NCBI GenBank assembly: GCA_002362595.1
Contig: DEUO01000139.1
Coordinates: 5,893 to 18,105, forward strand
Source of the DNA: Caryophanales bacterium UBA3260
Lineage (GTDB): Bacteria; Bacillota_I; Bacilli_A; RF39; UBA660
DNA length: 12,213 nucleotides
Direction of reading: 5' to 3'
The notes under the pieces are model-generated. The model saw only the letters and a list, made by a program, of their open reading frames with translations, made no database searches and was not told the origin of the DNA. The position numbers and the translations under genes are program-made. Below, piece by piece: positions 5,880 through 12,213 of the stretch (position 1 is its first letter; the number at the start of each line of letters is the position of its first letter).

Positions 5880-8655
5880 AGAAAATAATTTACAGAATGT
5901 TGATTTAGAAATTCCAAAGAATTCACTAGTTGTAATGACGGGTGTTTCAGGTTCAGGTAAAAGTAGTTTAGCTTTTGATACGATATATGCTGAAGGTCAA
6001 AGAAGATATGTAGAAAGTTTATCTGCTTATGCGCGTCAATTTTTGGGAGGAACAAGTAAACCAGATGTTGATAGTATAGAGGGTTTAAGCCCTAGTATAA
6101 GTATTGATCAAAAAAGTACTAATAATAATCCACGTAGTACTGTTGGTACAGTAACAGAAATATATGATTATTTACGTTTATTATTTGCGCGTATAGGTGT
6201 TCCATATTGTCCTAATCATCATGAACCAATTAAGAGTCAAAGTATTGAAGAAATGACAAATAAGATTATGGCTTTTCCTGAAAGTACGAAGATAGAGATA
6301 ATGGCTCCAGTTGTAAGAAGCGAAAAAGGGGCTCATGCACAAATATTAGAAGATTTACGTAAAAAGGGATATAGTAGAGTAAGAGTAAATGGTGAAGTAA
6401 AGGATTTGTCTGAAGATATAAAGTTAGAGAAGAATAAGAAAGATACAATAGAAGTAGTTGTAGATAGAGTAATAGTTAAGCCAGAAGAAAGAAGTCGTAT
6501 TTTTGAATCAATTGAAAATAGTTGTAAGTTAGCTAATGGGATTGTGTTATTTAATATTATTGGTCAAGAAGAATTATTAATGAGTGAGAATTATGCATGC
6601 ATTCATTGCAATTACTCAATGCCACAATTAGAACCAAGAATGTTTTCTTTTAATGCTCCATGGGGAGCTTGTCCTGAATGTAATGGATTAGGTATTAAGA
6701 TGAAAGTTTCTGAAGATTTACTTATTCCAGATAAAAATAAAAGTATTAACGGTGGAGCTATTGTTACGTTATCACAAGATCAGAATACTATGTATACAGA
6801 AGTTGCGACTGTAGCAGATTATTATGATATAGATTTAGATATGCCAGTTTCTAAAATACCAAAAGAAAAGTTAAATAAGATTCTTTATGGGTCAACTGAA
6901 GTTTTAGATTTTAAATATGTATCTAAGAATGGAAATATAAGAACAAAAAGTGATTTTTTTGAAGGAATTATTAATAACTTAGAAAGAAGACAAATTGAGA
7001 CGACAGCTGGTTGGGTTCGTGAATGGATAGAAGGGTTTATGATTGAAACAGAATGTCCTTTATGCCATGGAACAAGACTTAAAAATAATATTCTTAATGT
7101 CTATATTAATAAGAAGAATATATATGATTTAACATCTTTAAGTATTGAAAATCTATATAAGTTTATGTGTAATCTTAAATTAACAAAAGAACAACAAGTT
7201 ATAAGTGAATTATTAGTTAAAGAAATATGTAATAGATTAGAGTTTTTAAATAATGTAGGTTTAGGTTATATAACGCTTGCTAGATCAGCAGGTACATTAT
7301 CTGGAGGAGAAGCTCAACGTATTAGATTAGCTACACAAATAGGTAGTAAACTTTCAGGTGTATTGTATGTTTTAGATGAACCTAGTATTGGTTTACATCA
7401 AAGAGATAATGAAAAATTAATTGAATCAATGAAAGAAATGCGTGATTTAGGAAATACTTTAATTGTTGTTGAACATGATACTGACACAATGATGGCCGCC
7501 GATTATTTAGTTGATGTCGGTCCAGGAGCAGGTGTTAATGGAGGACGTATTATGGCGGCAGGAACACCTAAAGAAGTAATGGATAATCCTAATTCATTAA
7601 CTGGTAAATATTTAAAGGGTGAACTTAGGATAGATGTTCCAAAGAAAAGACGTAAAGGTAATGGTAAGTTTCTTGAAATTAAAGGAGCTAAAGAACATAA
7701 TTTAAAAAATATAAATGTTAAATTTCCATTGGGAGAATTTATATGTGTTACAGGAGTATCAGGTAGTGGTAAATCTACTTTAGTTAATGATATATTACAT
7801 AATGCCTTGATGAAAAAAGTATATAAGTCTAAAACTATTGTAGGAGCTTGTAAGGAAATTAAAGGATTAGATTATGTTGATAAAGTAGTTCATATTACAC
7901 AAGATCCAATAGGTAGAACACCTAGAAGTAATCCGGCAACATATGTTGGAGTTTTTGATAATATTAGAGATGTATTTGCTAATATGAAAGAATCTAAAAT
8001 GCGCGGATATGGGAAGAATAGATTTTCTTTTAACGTAAAAGGTGGACGATGTGAAGCTTGTTGGGGGGACGGCGTTAAAAGAATTGAAATGAATTTCTTG
8101 CCTGATGTATACGTTCCTTGCGAAGTATGTAAGGGGACAAGGTATAATTCTGAAACATTAGAAGTTAAATTTAAAGATAAAAATATTTCAGATGTTTTAA
8201 ATATGCGTGTTTCAGAAGCAGTAGAATTTTTTGAAAATGTTCCTAAAATAAAGAGTAAATTAGATGTAATGATGGATGTAGGTCTTTCTTATATAGAACT
8301 AGGTCAACCGGCACCTACTTTATCAGGTGGTGAAGCTGGAAGAGTAAAATTAGCAAAAGAGTTACAGAAAAAAGCAACGGGTAAAAGTGTATTTATTTTA
8401 GATGAGCCAACAACAGGACTTCATAGCGATGATATAAAAAAATTATTAGTTATTTTACAAAGAATAGTTGATAATGGAGATACTGTTATTGTAATAGAAC
8501 ATAATTTAGATGTAATAAAAGTAGCTGATTATATAATTGATTTAGGACCTGAAGGTGGCGATGGCGGAGGTACAATAGTTGCAACTGGTACACCTGAACA
8601 AATTGCTAAAGAAAAGAATAGTTATACAGGTCAATTCTTAAAGAAATATTTATAG
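5851..8655 (+). CDS. uvrA: Excinuclease ABC subunit A (UvrA), nucleotide excision repair
   Basis: UvrA dimerises, scans DNA for bulky lesions with UvrB, and loads UvrB for incision by UvrC. The 934 residues match the usual length. The first ATPase half has Walker A GVSGSGKS (31-38), the UvrB-binding and insertion region, zinc cysteines C250, C253, C274, C277, another CxxC at 402/405, signature LSGGEAQR (483-490) and Walker B with LDEPS (508-512). The second half has Walker A GVSGSGKS (635-642), zinc cysteines C734, C737, C757, C760, a signature at 824-831, Walker B with LDEPT (850-854) and EHN (883-885). The second signature reads LSGGEAGR, with Gly830 where Gln is nearly universal, and C737 is followed by Trp. 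ATG 5851 follows GGAAGGTG by 7 nt, and the protein begins as relatives do. It overlaps the previous gene by 29 bases. uvrB is not in the window. A possible LexA box upstream of the operon fits SOS induction. Confidence 0.98.
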   Translation: MDKIVIKGARENNLQNVDLEIPKNSLVVMTGVSGSGKSSLAFDTIYAEGQRRYVESLSAYARQFLGGTSKPDVDSIEGLSPSISIDQKSTNNNPRSTVGTVTEIYDYLRLLFARIGVPYCPNHHEPIKSQSIEEMTNKIMAFPESTKIEIMAPVVRSEKGAHAQILEDLRKKGYSRVRVNGEVKDLSEDIKLEKNKKDTIEVVVDRVIVKPEERSRIFESIENSCKLANGIVLFNIIGQEELLMSENYACIHCNYSMPQLEPRMFSFNAPWGACPECNGLGIKMKVSEDLLIPDKNKSINGGAIVTLSQDQNTMYTEVATVADYYDIDLDMPVSKIPKEKLNKILYGSTEVLDFKYVSKNGNIRTKSDFFEGIINNLERRQIETTAGWVREWIEGFMIETECPLCHGTRLKNNILNVYINKKNIYDLTSLSIENLYKFMCNLKLTKEQQVISELLVKEICNRLEFLNNVGLGYITLARSAGTLSGGEAQRIRLATQIGSKLSGVLYVLDEPSIGLHQRDNEKLIESMKEMRDLGNTLIVVEHDTDTMMAADYLVDVGPGAGVNGGRIMAAGTPKEVMDNPNSLTGKYLKGELRIDVPKKRRKGNGKFLEIKGAKEHNLKNINVKFPLGEFICVTGVSGSGKSTLVNDILHNALMKKVYKSKTIVGACKEIKGLDYVDKVVHITQDPIGRTPRSNPATYVGVFDNIRDVFANMKESKMRGYGKNRFSFNVKGGRCEACWGDGVKRIEMNFLPDVYVPCEVCKGTRYNSETLEVKFKDKNISDVLNMRVSEAVEFFENVPKIKSKLDVMMDVGLSYIELGQPAPTLSGGEAGRVKLAKELQKKATGKSVFILDEPTTGLHSDDIKKLLVILQRIVDNGDTVIVIEHNLDVIKVADYIIDLGPEGGDGGGTIVATGTPEQIAKEKNSYTGQFLKKYL

Positions 8656-8663
8656 GTGATAAT

Positions 8664-9032
8664 ATGGCAGAACTAGATGTAAAAAAGATGGTAAATAATA
8701 AACCAGGAATTAAAAGAGTAGAAATAGAATATAAAGATATGAATTATATTATAATCAACTTAGAAGAGAATGTTATTGATGTTAATGGTGCATTATGGGA
8801 ATTTAAAATAACTAAAGAAGATAGAGATAAATTAGAAGAAATGTTATGGACATATGAAGAATTAGATGAATATGATTATTGGCCAGATAAGTCTAAAGAT
8901 CATGCTCCTATGTCACCAATATGGCGTTTAGCATTTTATGATGAGTTTGATACATATTATCATAAGAGTGGGACTTTAAAGTATCCAGATAATTTTATGG
9001 ATATAGTTAATTTTTTAAAAAATTTGAAGTAG
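8664..9032 (+). CDS. Unrecognised acidic protein of 122 residues
   Basis: I do not recognise it. The ATG follows AGGTGAT (8654-8660), whose first two bases are the end of the uvrA TAG stop, so the gene is joined to uvrA and probably translated from the same mRNA. Residues 17-50 look like a beta hairpin or sheet (VEIEYKDMNYIIINLEENVIDVNGALWEFKI). Residues 51-64 form a charged helix, and an aromatic, acidic middle (YDYWPDKSKDHAPMSPIWRLAFYDEFDTYY, about 70-99) leads to a final helix at 108-121. There is no signal peptide, membrane span or cysteine. Many Trp, Tyr and Asp residues give it the look of a small binding or adaptor domain, but that is only impression. Its stop codon lies inside the terminator stem, making it the last gene of the unit. 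Confidence 0.85.
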   Translation: MAELDVKKMVNNKPGIKRVEIEYKDMNYIIINLEENVIDVNGALWEFKITKEDRDKLEEMLWTYEELDEYDYWPDKSKDHAPMSPIWRLAFYDEFDTYYHKSGTLKYPDNFMDIVNFLKNLK

Positions 9033-9050
9033 TATAAATACTACTTCTTT
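9026..9050 (+). terminator. Rho-independent terminator after the uvrA operon
   Basis: GAAGTAGT (9026-9033) pairs with ACTACTTC (9040-9047) around ATAAAT, which can add two A-T pairs, and TTT plus an AT-rich run follows. The stop codon TAG at 9030-9032 is inside the ascending arm. The T tract is short, so efficiency is uncertain. Confidence 0.65.
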
Positions 9051-9080
9051 ATTAATTTGATAATAATAAATAGATGGATA

Positions 9081-9089
9081 TGTTATAAT
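9081..9089 (+). promoter_or_regulatory. Extended -10 promoter for lgt-trxB-pgi
   Basis: TG at 9081-9082, one base, then perfect TATAAT at 9084-9089. TTGATA at 9057-9062 would be a fair -35, but the 21-nt spacer is too long, so the extended -10 probably carries the activity. Start of transcription would be near 9096, just before TAGGAGGA, the Shine-Dalgarno of lgt. Confidence 0.6.
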
Positions 9090-9112
9090 ATAAGTATTTA
9101 GGAGGAATATAA

Positions 9113-9925
9113 ATGAATCCAGAATTAATTAATATATTTGGTATAAGCATTAAGTGGTATTCTTGTTTAATATTAGCGGGAGTATTAATTGCTTATATAC
9201 TTGCTAATAAAGAAAGTAAAAAGTTTAATTTGCCTAAAGATTTTATTTTTGATATGGTTTTTTGGGTAGTTATATTTGGAATTATTGGAGCAAGATTATA
9301 TTATGTTATATTTAATTTTGATTTATATAAAAATAATTTATTAGATATTTTTAAAGTATGGAATGGTGGATTAGCTATTCATGGAGGTATTATAGCAGGT
9401 TTAATAACGTTACTTGTATATTGTAAAAAGAAAGAAGTCAAACCATTACGTATAATGGATATAGCTGTTCCCTCTTTGATAATTGCGCAAGCTATAGGTA
9501 GATGGGGAAATTTCTTTAATAGTGAAGCGCATGGACCAGCTACATCTTTATTAAATTTACAAAATCTTCATATTCCTAGTTTTATTATTAAGGGAATGAA
9601 TATAAATGGTATATATTATCATCCAACATTTTTGTATGAATCTTTATGGTGTGTTATGGGATTTATTGTTCTTATCTTAATACGTAAATTTTATAAATAT
9701 TTAAAGAGTGGTCAGTTAACATGTGTATATTTAATGTGGTATAGTATTGGTAGATTCTTTATTGAATCTTTAAGAACTGATTCTTTAATGATAGGTGGTT
9801 TTAAGGCAGCACAACTTATGTCTATTATTATGTTTATAGTAGGTTTTATATGTTTTGTTTATTTATGTTTTAATCGCCTAAAAAAAGGTCAGTATTATGA
9901 TAAGAAAGAAATGAGAGATAATTAA
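9113..9925 (+). CDS. lgt: Prolipoprotein diacylglyceryl transferase
   Basis: Lgt is an integral membrane enzyme that moves the diacylglyceryl group of phosphatidylglycerol to the lipobox cysteine of prolipoproteins, the first step of lipoprotein maturation. The 270-residue protein shows about seven hydrophobic spans (near 15-32, 46-66, 86-104, 113-129, 173-190, 203-219 and 232-252). Family motifs are clear: GARLYYV at 59-65, HGG at 90-92 (corresponding to the essential His103 region of the E. coli enzyme), the signature GRWGNFFNSEAHG at 129-141 (R130 and N133 correspond to E. coli R143 and N146), YESLW at 175-179, and R214 in GRFFIE, matching the second essential arginine. A lysine-rich tail ends the protein, placing it on the cytoplasmic side. 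ATG 9113 lies 7 nt after AGGAGGA. The stop overlaps the trxB start (TAATG), so lgt and trxB are co-transcribed. Confidence 0.97.
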   Translation: MNPELINIFGISIKWYSCLILAGVLIAYILANKESKKFNLPKDFIFDMVFWVVIFGIIGARLYYVIFNFDLYKNNLLDIFKVWNGGLAIHGGIIAGLITLLVYCKKKEVKPLRIMDIAVPSLIIAQAIGRWGNFFNSEAHGPATSLLNLQNLHIPSFIIKGMNINGIYYHPTFLYESLWCVMGFIVLILIRKFYKYLKSGQLTCVYLMWYSIGRFFIESLRTDSLMIGGFKAAQLMSIIMFIVGFICFVYLCFNRLKKGQYYDKKEMRDN

Positions 9926-10812
9926 TGGTATATGATTTAATAATTGTAGGTATGGGGCCTGCTGGGGTTACAGCAGCAATATATGCTAAAAGAGCAGGGT
10001 TAAGTGTTTTATGTTTTGATTCATCAATGATAGGTGGTTATTTGAACTATATAGATAGAATAGATAATTATCCTGGACTTTATGGTATTAGTGGACCAGA
10101 TTTTGCTTTTAAATTATTTGATACAATGAAAGAATTAAATATTGAATATTATAATAAGAAAGTTACTAAAATAGAGAATGATGGTGAATATAAAAAAGTT
10201 ATAGCAGAAGATAATGAATATAAATGTAAAAATGTAATTATTGCTATTGGTCGTAAGATGCGTAAGTTGGGTTTAGATAAAGAAGAAGAACTATTAGGTA
10301 AAGGTATAAGTAGATGTGCTTTATGTGATGGTAATTTCTTTAAAGATAAAGATGTATGTGTTGTAGGTGGTGGCAATAGTGCTTTGCAAGAAGCTTTATA
10401 TTTAGCTAATATATGTAATAAAGTTTATGTTATTCATAGAAGAGATAACTTTAGAGCAGATAAAGAATTAATAAATAGATTAACTAATAAAGATAATATT
10501 GAAATAATTTATAATGCTAATGTAAAAGAGTTATTAACTAATAAAGATGTATTATCTGGAGTAAGATTAGATAATAAAGTAGAAATAGATGTAAGTGGAT
10601 TATTTATTTATATAGGATTTATTCCTGATACAGAGTTTATTTCTAATTTAAATATCACTAACGAAGAAGGATATATATTAGTTAATGATAAATATGAAAC
10701 AGATATTAAAGGGATATACGCTATTGGAGATATTATTAAAAAAGATGTATATCAGATAGGTACAGCTGTTGCTGATGGTATAATAGCTGTTACTGATATA
10801 ATAGAAAAATAG
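9925..10812 (+). CDS. trxB: Thioredoxin-disulfide reductase
   Basis: TrxB passes electrons from NADPH through FAD and a redox disulfide to thioredoxin in the cytoplasm. The 295 residues include the FAD Rossmann motif GMGPAG (9-14), the redox pair C131-A-L-C134 followed by DG, the NADPH loop GGGNSA (148-153), HRRDNFRA at 171-178 which binds the NADPH 2'-phosphate, and the C-terminal FAD motif IYAIGD (264-269). Intact HRR argues for NADPH and against the ferredoxin-dependent flavoprotein reductases of clostridia. One departure: the FAD-contacting GGQLTTT stretch of typical enzymes is GGYLNYI at 37-43, with Tyr for Gln. The protein is slightly shorter than the usual 305-320. ATG 9925 overlaps the lgt stop by one base; no strong separate ribosome binding site is seen, so coupling is likely. 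pgi follows on the same message. Confidence 0.95.
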   Translation: MVYDLIIVGMGPAGVTAAIYAKRAGLSVLCFDSSMIGGYLNYIDRIDNYPGLYGISGPDFAFKLFDTMKELNIEYYNKKVTKIENDGEYKKVIAEDNEYKCKNVIIAIGRKMRKLGLDKEEELLGKGISRCALCDGNFFKDKDVCVVGGGNSALQEALYLANICNKVYVIHRRDNFRADKELINRLTNKDNIEIIYNANVKELLTNKDVLSGVRLDNKVEIDVSGLFIYIGFIPDTEFISNLNITNEEGYILVNDKYETDIKGIYAIGDIIKKDVYQIGTAVADGIIAVTDIIEK

Positions 10813-10824
10813 AGGATGGATAAA

Positions 10825-12108
10825 ATGAATATTAAAGTTGATTTTTCTAAAATAGGAATTAACGAAAGTGATATTTTAAGTTATAAAGAAGAAGTTAAGG
10901 AAATACATAAAGATTTACACAAGAAGATTAATGATGAAAAAGAATTTTTAGGATGGATGAATTTGCCTGAAGCTTATGACAAAGATGAATTCAAGAGAAT
11001 AAAGGAATCAGCATTAAAAATAAGAAGTAATTCACAGGTATTAGTTGTTATTGGGATTGGCGGTTCTTATTTAGGAGCTAGAGCTGTTATAGAAGCTCTT
11101 AGTGATAGTTTTAATACAAGTGGAATACAGGTTGTTTATGCGGGAAATAATATGAGTTCAAGATATTTACTTAGTTTAATGGATTATTTGGATGATAAAG
11201 ATTTTTCTATTAATGTTATATCTAAATCTGGAACTACTACAGAGCCGGCTATAGCTTTTAGAATGTTAAAGAAACTTATAGAAAAAAGATATAGTAAAGA
11301 AGAAGCTAGAGAAAGAATTTATGTTACAACAGATAAAATTAAAGGAGCTTTAAAAGTATTAGCAGATAATGAAGGATATGAAACTTTTGTTATTCCAGAT
11401 AATGTTGGTGGGAGATATTCTGTATTAACTGCTGTTGGTTTACTTCCTATTGCGGTTGCTGGAATAGATATTGATGAACTTGTTAAAGGAGCATTAAATG
11501 CTCAAAACAAATATAATAATGAAGATTTAGAAGTAAATGAATGTTATAAATATGCAGTAATTAGAAATATTTTATATAAAGAAGATAAAAATATAGAAGT
11601 ATTAGCTAATTATGAACCTAGATTACATTATATATCTGAATGGTGGAAACAATTATATGGCGAGAGCGAAGGAAAAGATGGAAAGGGAATATTCCCTTCA
11701 AGTGTAGATTTAACTACTGATTTACATTCAATGGGGCAATATATTCAAGAAGGAAGAAGAAATCTTTTTGAAACAGTTATTAATATAGAAGAAATAGATA
11801 AAGATATAAAAGTAGAAGAAGATAAAGATAATTTAGATGGTTTGAATTATTTATCAGGTAAGTCATTGGATTATATTAATAAAAAAGCAATGGAAGGAAC
11901 CATTGCTGCTCACGTTGATGGTGGAGTACCTAATGTACTTATAAATATTAAAAGATTAGATGAAGAGTCAGTTGGAGAACTTATATATTTCTTTGAATTG
12001 GCATGCGCTATGTCTGGTTCTTTATTGGGAGTTAATCCGTTTAATCAACCTGGTGTTGAGAAATATAAAACTAATATGTTTAAATTATTAGATAAACCTG
12101 GATATTAA
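10825..12108 (+). CDS. pgi: Glucose-6-phosphate isomerase
   Basis: Pgi interconverts glucose 6-phosphate and fructose 6-phosphate in glycolysis and gluconeogenesis. The 427 residues are the short bacterial form (Bacillus enzymes have about 450). SIS domain motifs are [10 protein letters not shown] (77-86) and [10 protein letters not shown] (133-142), both in sugar-phosphate binding. The family signature [14 protein letters not shown] is at 195-208, and [11 protein letters not shown] at 278-288 contains the catalytic Glu280. DLHSMGQY at 299-306 carries the ring-opening His301, and QPGVEKYK at 408-415 has the C-terminal catalytic lysine. An ATG at 10816 is in frame, but GAGG touches it with no spacing. 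ATG 10825, about 6-9 nt after AGAGG, is the better start and gives a family-like N-terminus. The trxB TAG stop overlaps this Shine-Dalgarno. A strong terminator follows. Confidence 0.97.
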   Translation: MNIKVDFSKIGINESDILSYKEEVKEIHKDLHKKINDEKEFLGWMNLPEAYDKDEFKRIKESALKIRSNSQVLVVIGIGGSYLGARAVIEALSDSFNTSGIQVVYAGNNMSSRYLLSLMDYLDDKDFSINVISKSGTTTEPAIAFRMLKKLIEKRYSKEEARERIYVTTDKIKGALKVLADNEGYETFVIPDNVGGRYSVLTAVGLLPIAVAGIDIDELVKGALNAQNKYNNEDLEVNECYKYAVIRNILYKEDKNIEVLANYEPRLHYISEWWKQLYGESEGKDGKGIFPSSVDLTTDLHSMGQYIQEGRRNLFETVINIEEIDKDIKVEEDKDNLDGLNYLSGKSLDYINKKAMEGTIAAHVDGGVPNVLINIKRLDEESVGELIYFFELACAMSGSLLGVNPFNQPGVEKYKTNMFKLLDKPGY

Positions 12109-12112
12109 AATT

Positions 12113-12147
12113 AATGTCAAGTAATCAAACAGTACTTGACATTTTTT
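12113..12147 (+). terminator. Strong rho-independent terminator after pgi
   Basis: An 11-bp perfect stem, AATGTCAAGTA with TACTTGACATT, surrounds a 9-nt loop (ATCAAACAG). The final T's of the stem continue into six T (12142-12147). With four G-C pairs it is the most stable hairpin in the window and closes the lgt-trxB-pgi unit. Confidence 0.85.
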
Positions 12148-12172
12148 GTTTATTTTTAATTTTATAATATTA

Positions 12173-12191
12173 TATAATTATATTGTAGGTG
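12173..12191 (+). promoter_or_regulatory. Possible -10 box and Shine-Dalgarno for the gene at the right edge
   Basis: Two TATAAT sequences occur in the gap, at 12163-12168 and 12173-12178. The second lies 8 nt before AGGTG (12187-12191), which precedes the ATG at 12196. No -35 is well spaced: the perfect TTGACA in the terminator arm (12136-12141) is 21 nt from the first box. The stretch is so AT-rich that chance matches are likely. Confidence 0.3.
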
Positions 12192-12195
12192 TGAT

Positions 12196-12213
12196 ATGGA
12201 AGAACAAGTTATT
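12196..12213 (+). CDS. Start of a further gene, cut by the window edge
   Basis: ATG at 12196 lies 4 nt after AGGTG (12187-12191) and opens six codons, M-E-E-Q-V-I, before the window ends. Spacing and Shine-Dalgarno match other starts here. The product cannot be identified from six residues. Confidence 0.6.

Noticed and set aside
6266..6448. Reverse-strand reading frame of 60 codons inside uvrA
   Set aside because: It lies wholly within a firmly identified gene, has low-complexity Leu/Tyr/Ser composition, and shows no ribosome site or family motif.
10149..10376. Reverse-strand reading frame of 75 codons inside trxB
   Set aside because: Same reasoning: a Leu/Ser/Pro-rich antisense shadow of a conserved gene.
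12136..12168. TTGACA in the pgi terminator arm as -35 for the next gene
   Set aside because: The nearest TATAAT is 21 nt away, too far for a normal promoter; the hexamer is explained by the hairpin.
1..12213. CRISPR arrays, tRNA or rRNA genes, insertion sequences, riboswitches
   Set aside because: No regular repeats, transposase motifs or structured leaders seen; all intergenic gaps are under about 90 bases and are filled by terminators, promoters and ribosome sites.

Overview
The window looks like a piece of chromosome from a very AT-rich, low-GC Gram-positive bacterium (Bacillota, perhaps an uncultured gut Bacilli or Mollicutes-related lineage). The signs are an A/T-dominated third codon position, Shine-Dalgarno sequences of AGGAGG and AGGTGAT type, ATG and TTG starts, short AT-rich hairpin terminators, and the housekeeping families present. 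All genes lie on the + strand and are packed tightly. No intergenic gap exceeds about 90 bases, and I see no rRNA, tRNA, mobile element, CRISPR array or prophage. The taxonomic placement is inference from composition and gene content; I made no database search.

Layout: (1) 4-1212, an unrecognised 402-residue protein, possibly cut at its 5' end, whose C-terminal third resembles a decayed kinase fold. (2) 1273-2889, a regulated family II (Mn-dependent) pyrophosphatase with inserted CBS and DRTGG domains, with its own extended -10 promoter and a terminator. (3) 2944-4442, a two-gene unit: a short-chain dehydrogenase and an overlapping unknown gene, closed by a terminator. (4) 4529-9032, a four-gene unit: a radical SAM/SPASM protein, a DUF7666-like protein, uvrA (overlapping the previous gene by 29 nt) and a small unknown gene, closed by a terminator. 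Its promoter has a LexA-box-like sequence between -35 and -10, which fits SOS control of uvrA. (5) 9113-12108, an lgt-trxB-pgi unit, closed by a strong terminator. (6) 12196-12213, the first six codons of a further gene.

Most recognised genes are housekeeping: pyrophosphate removal, nucleotide excision repair, lipoprotein lipidation, thiol redox balance and glycolysis. The uvrA...lgt...trxB order recalls the uvrBA-hprK-lgt-trxB neighbourhood of Bacillus and Listeria, but hprK is not at its expected place. The parts with the most room for something new are the two unfamiliar genes ahead of uvrA under a possible SOS promoter, the kinase-like orphan at the left edge, and the recurrent arrangement in which the -10 box sits only 6-8 nt before the Shine-Dalgarno sequence. 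I do not see convincing evidence for a complete undescribed system.
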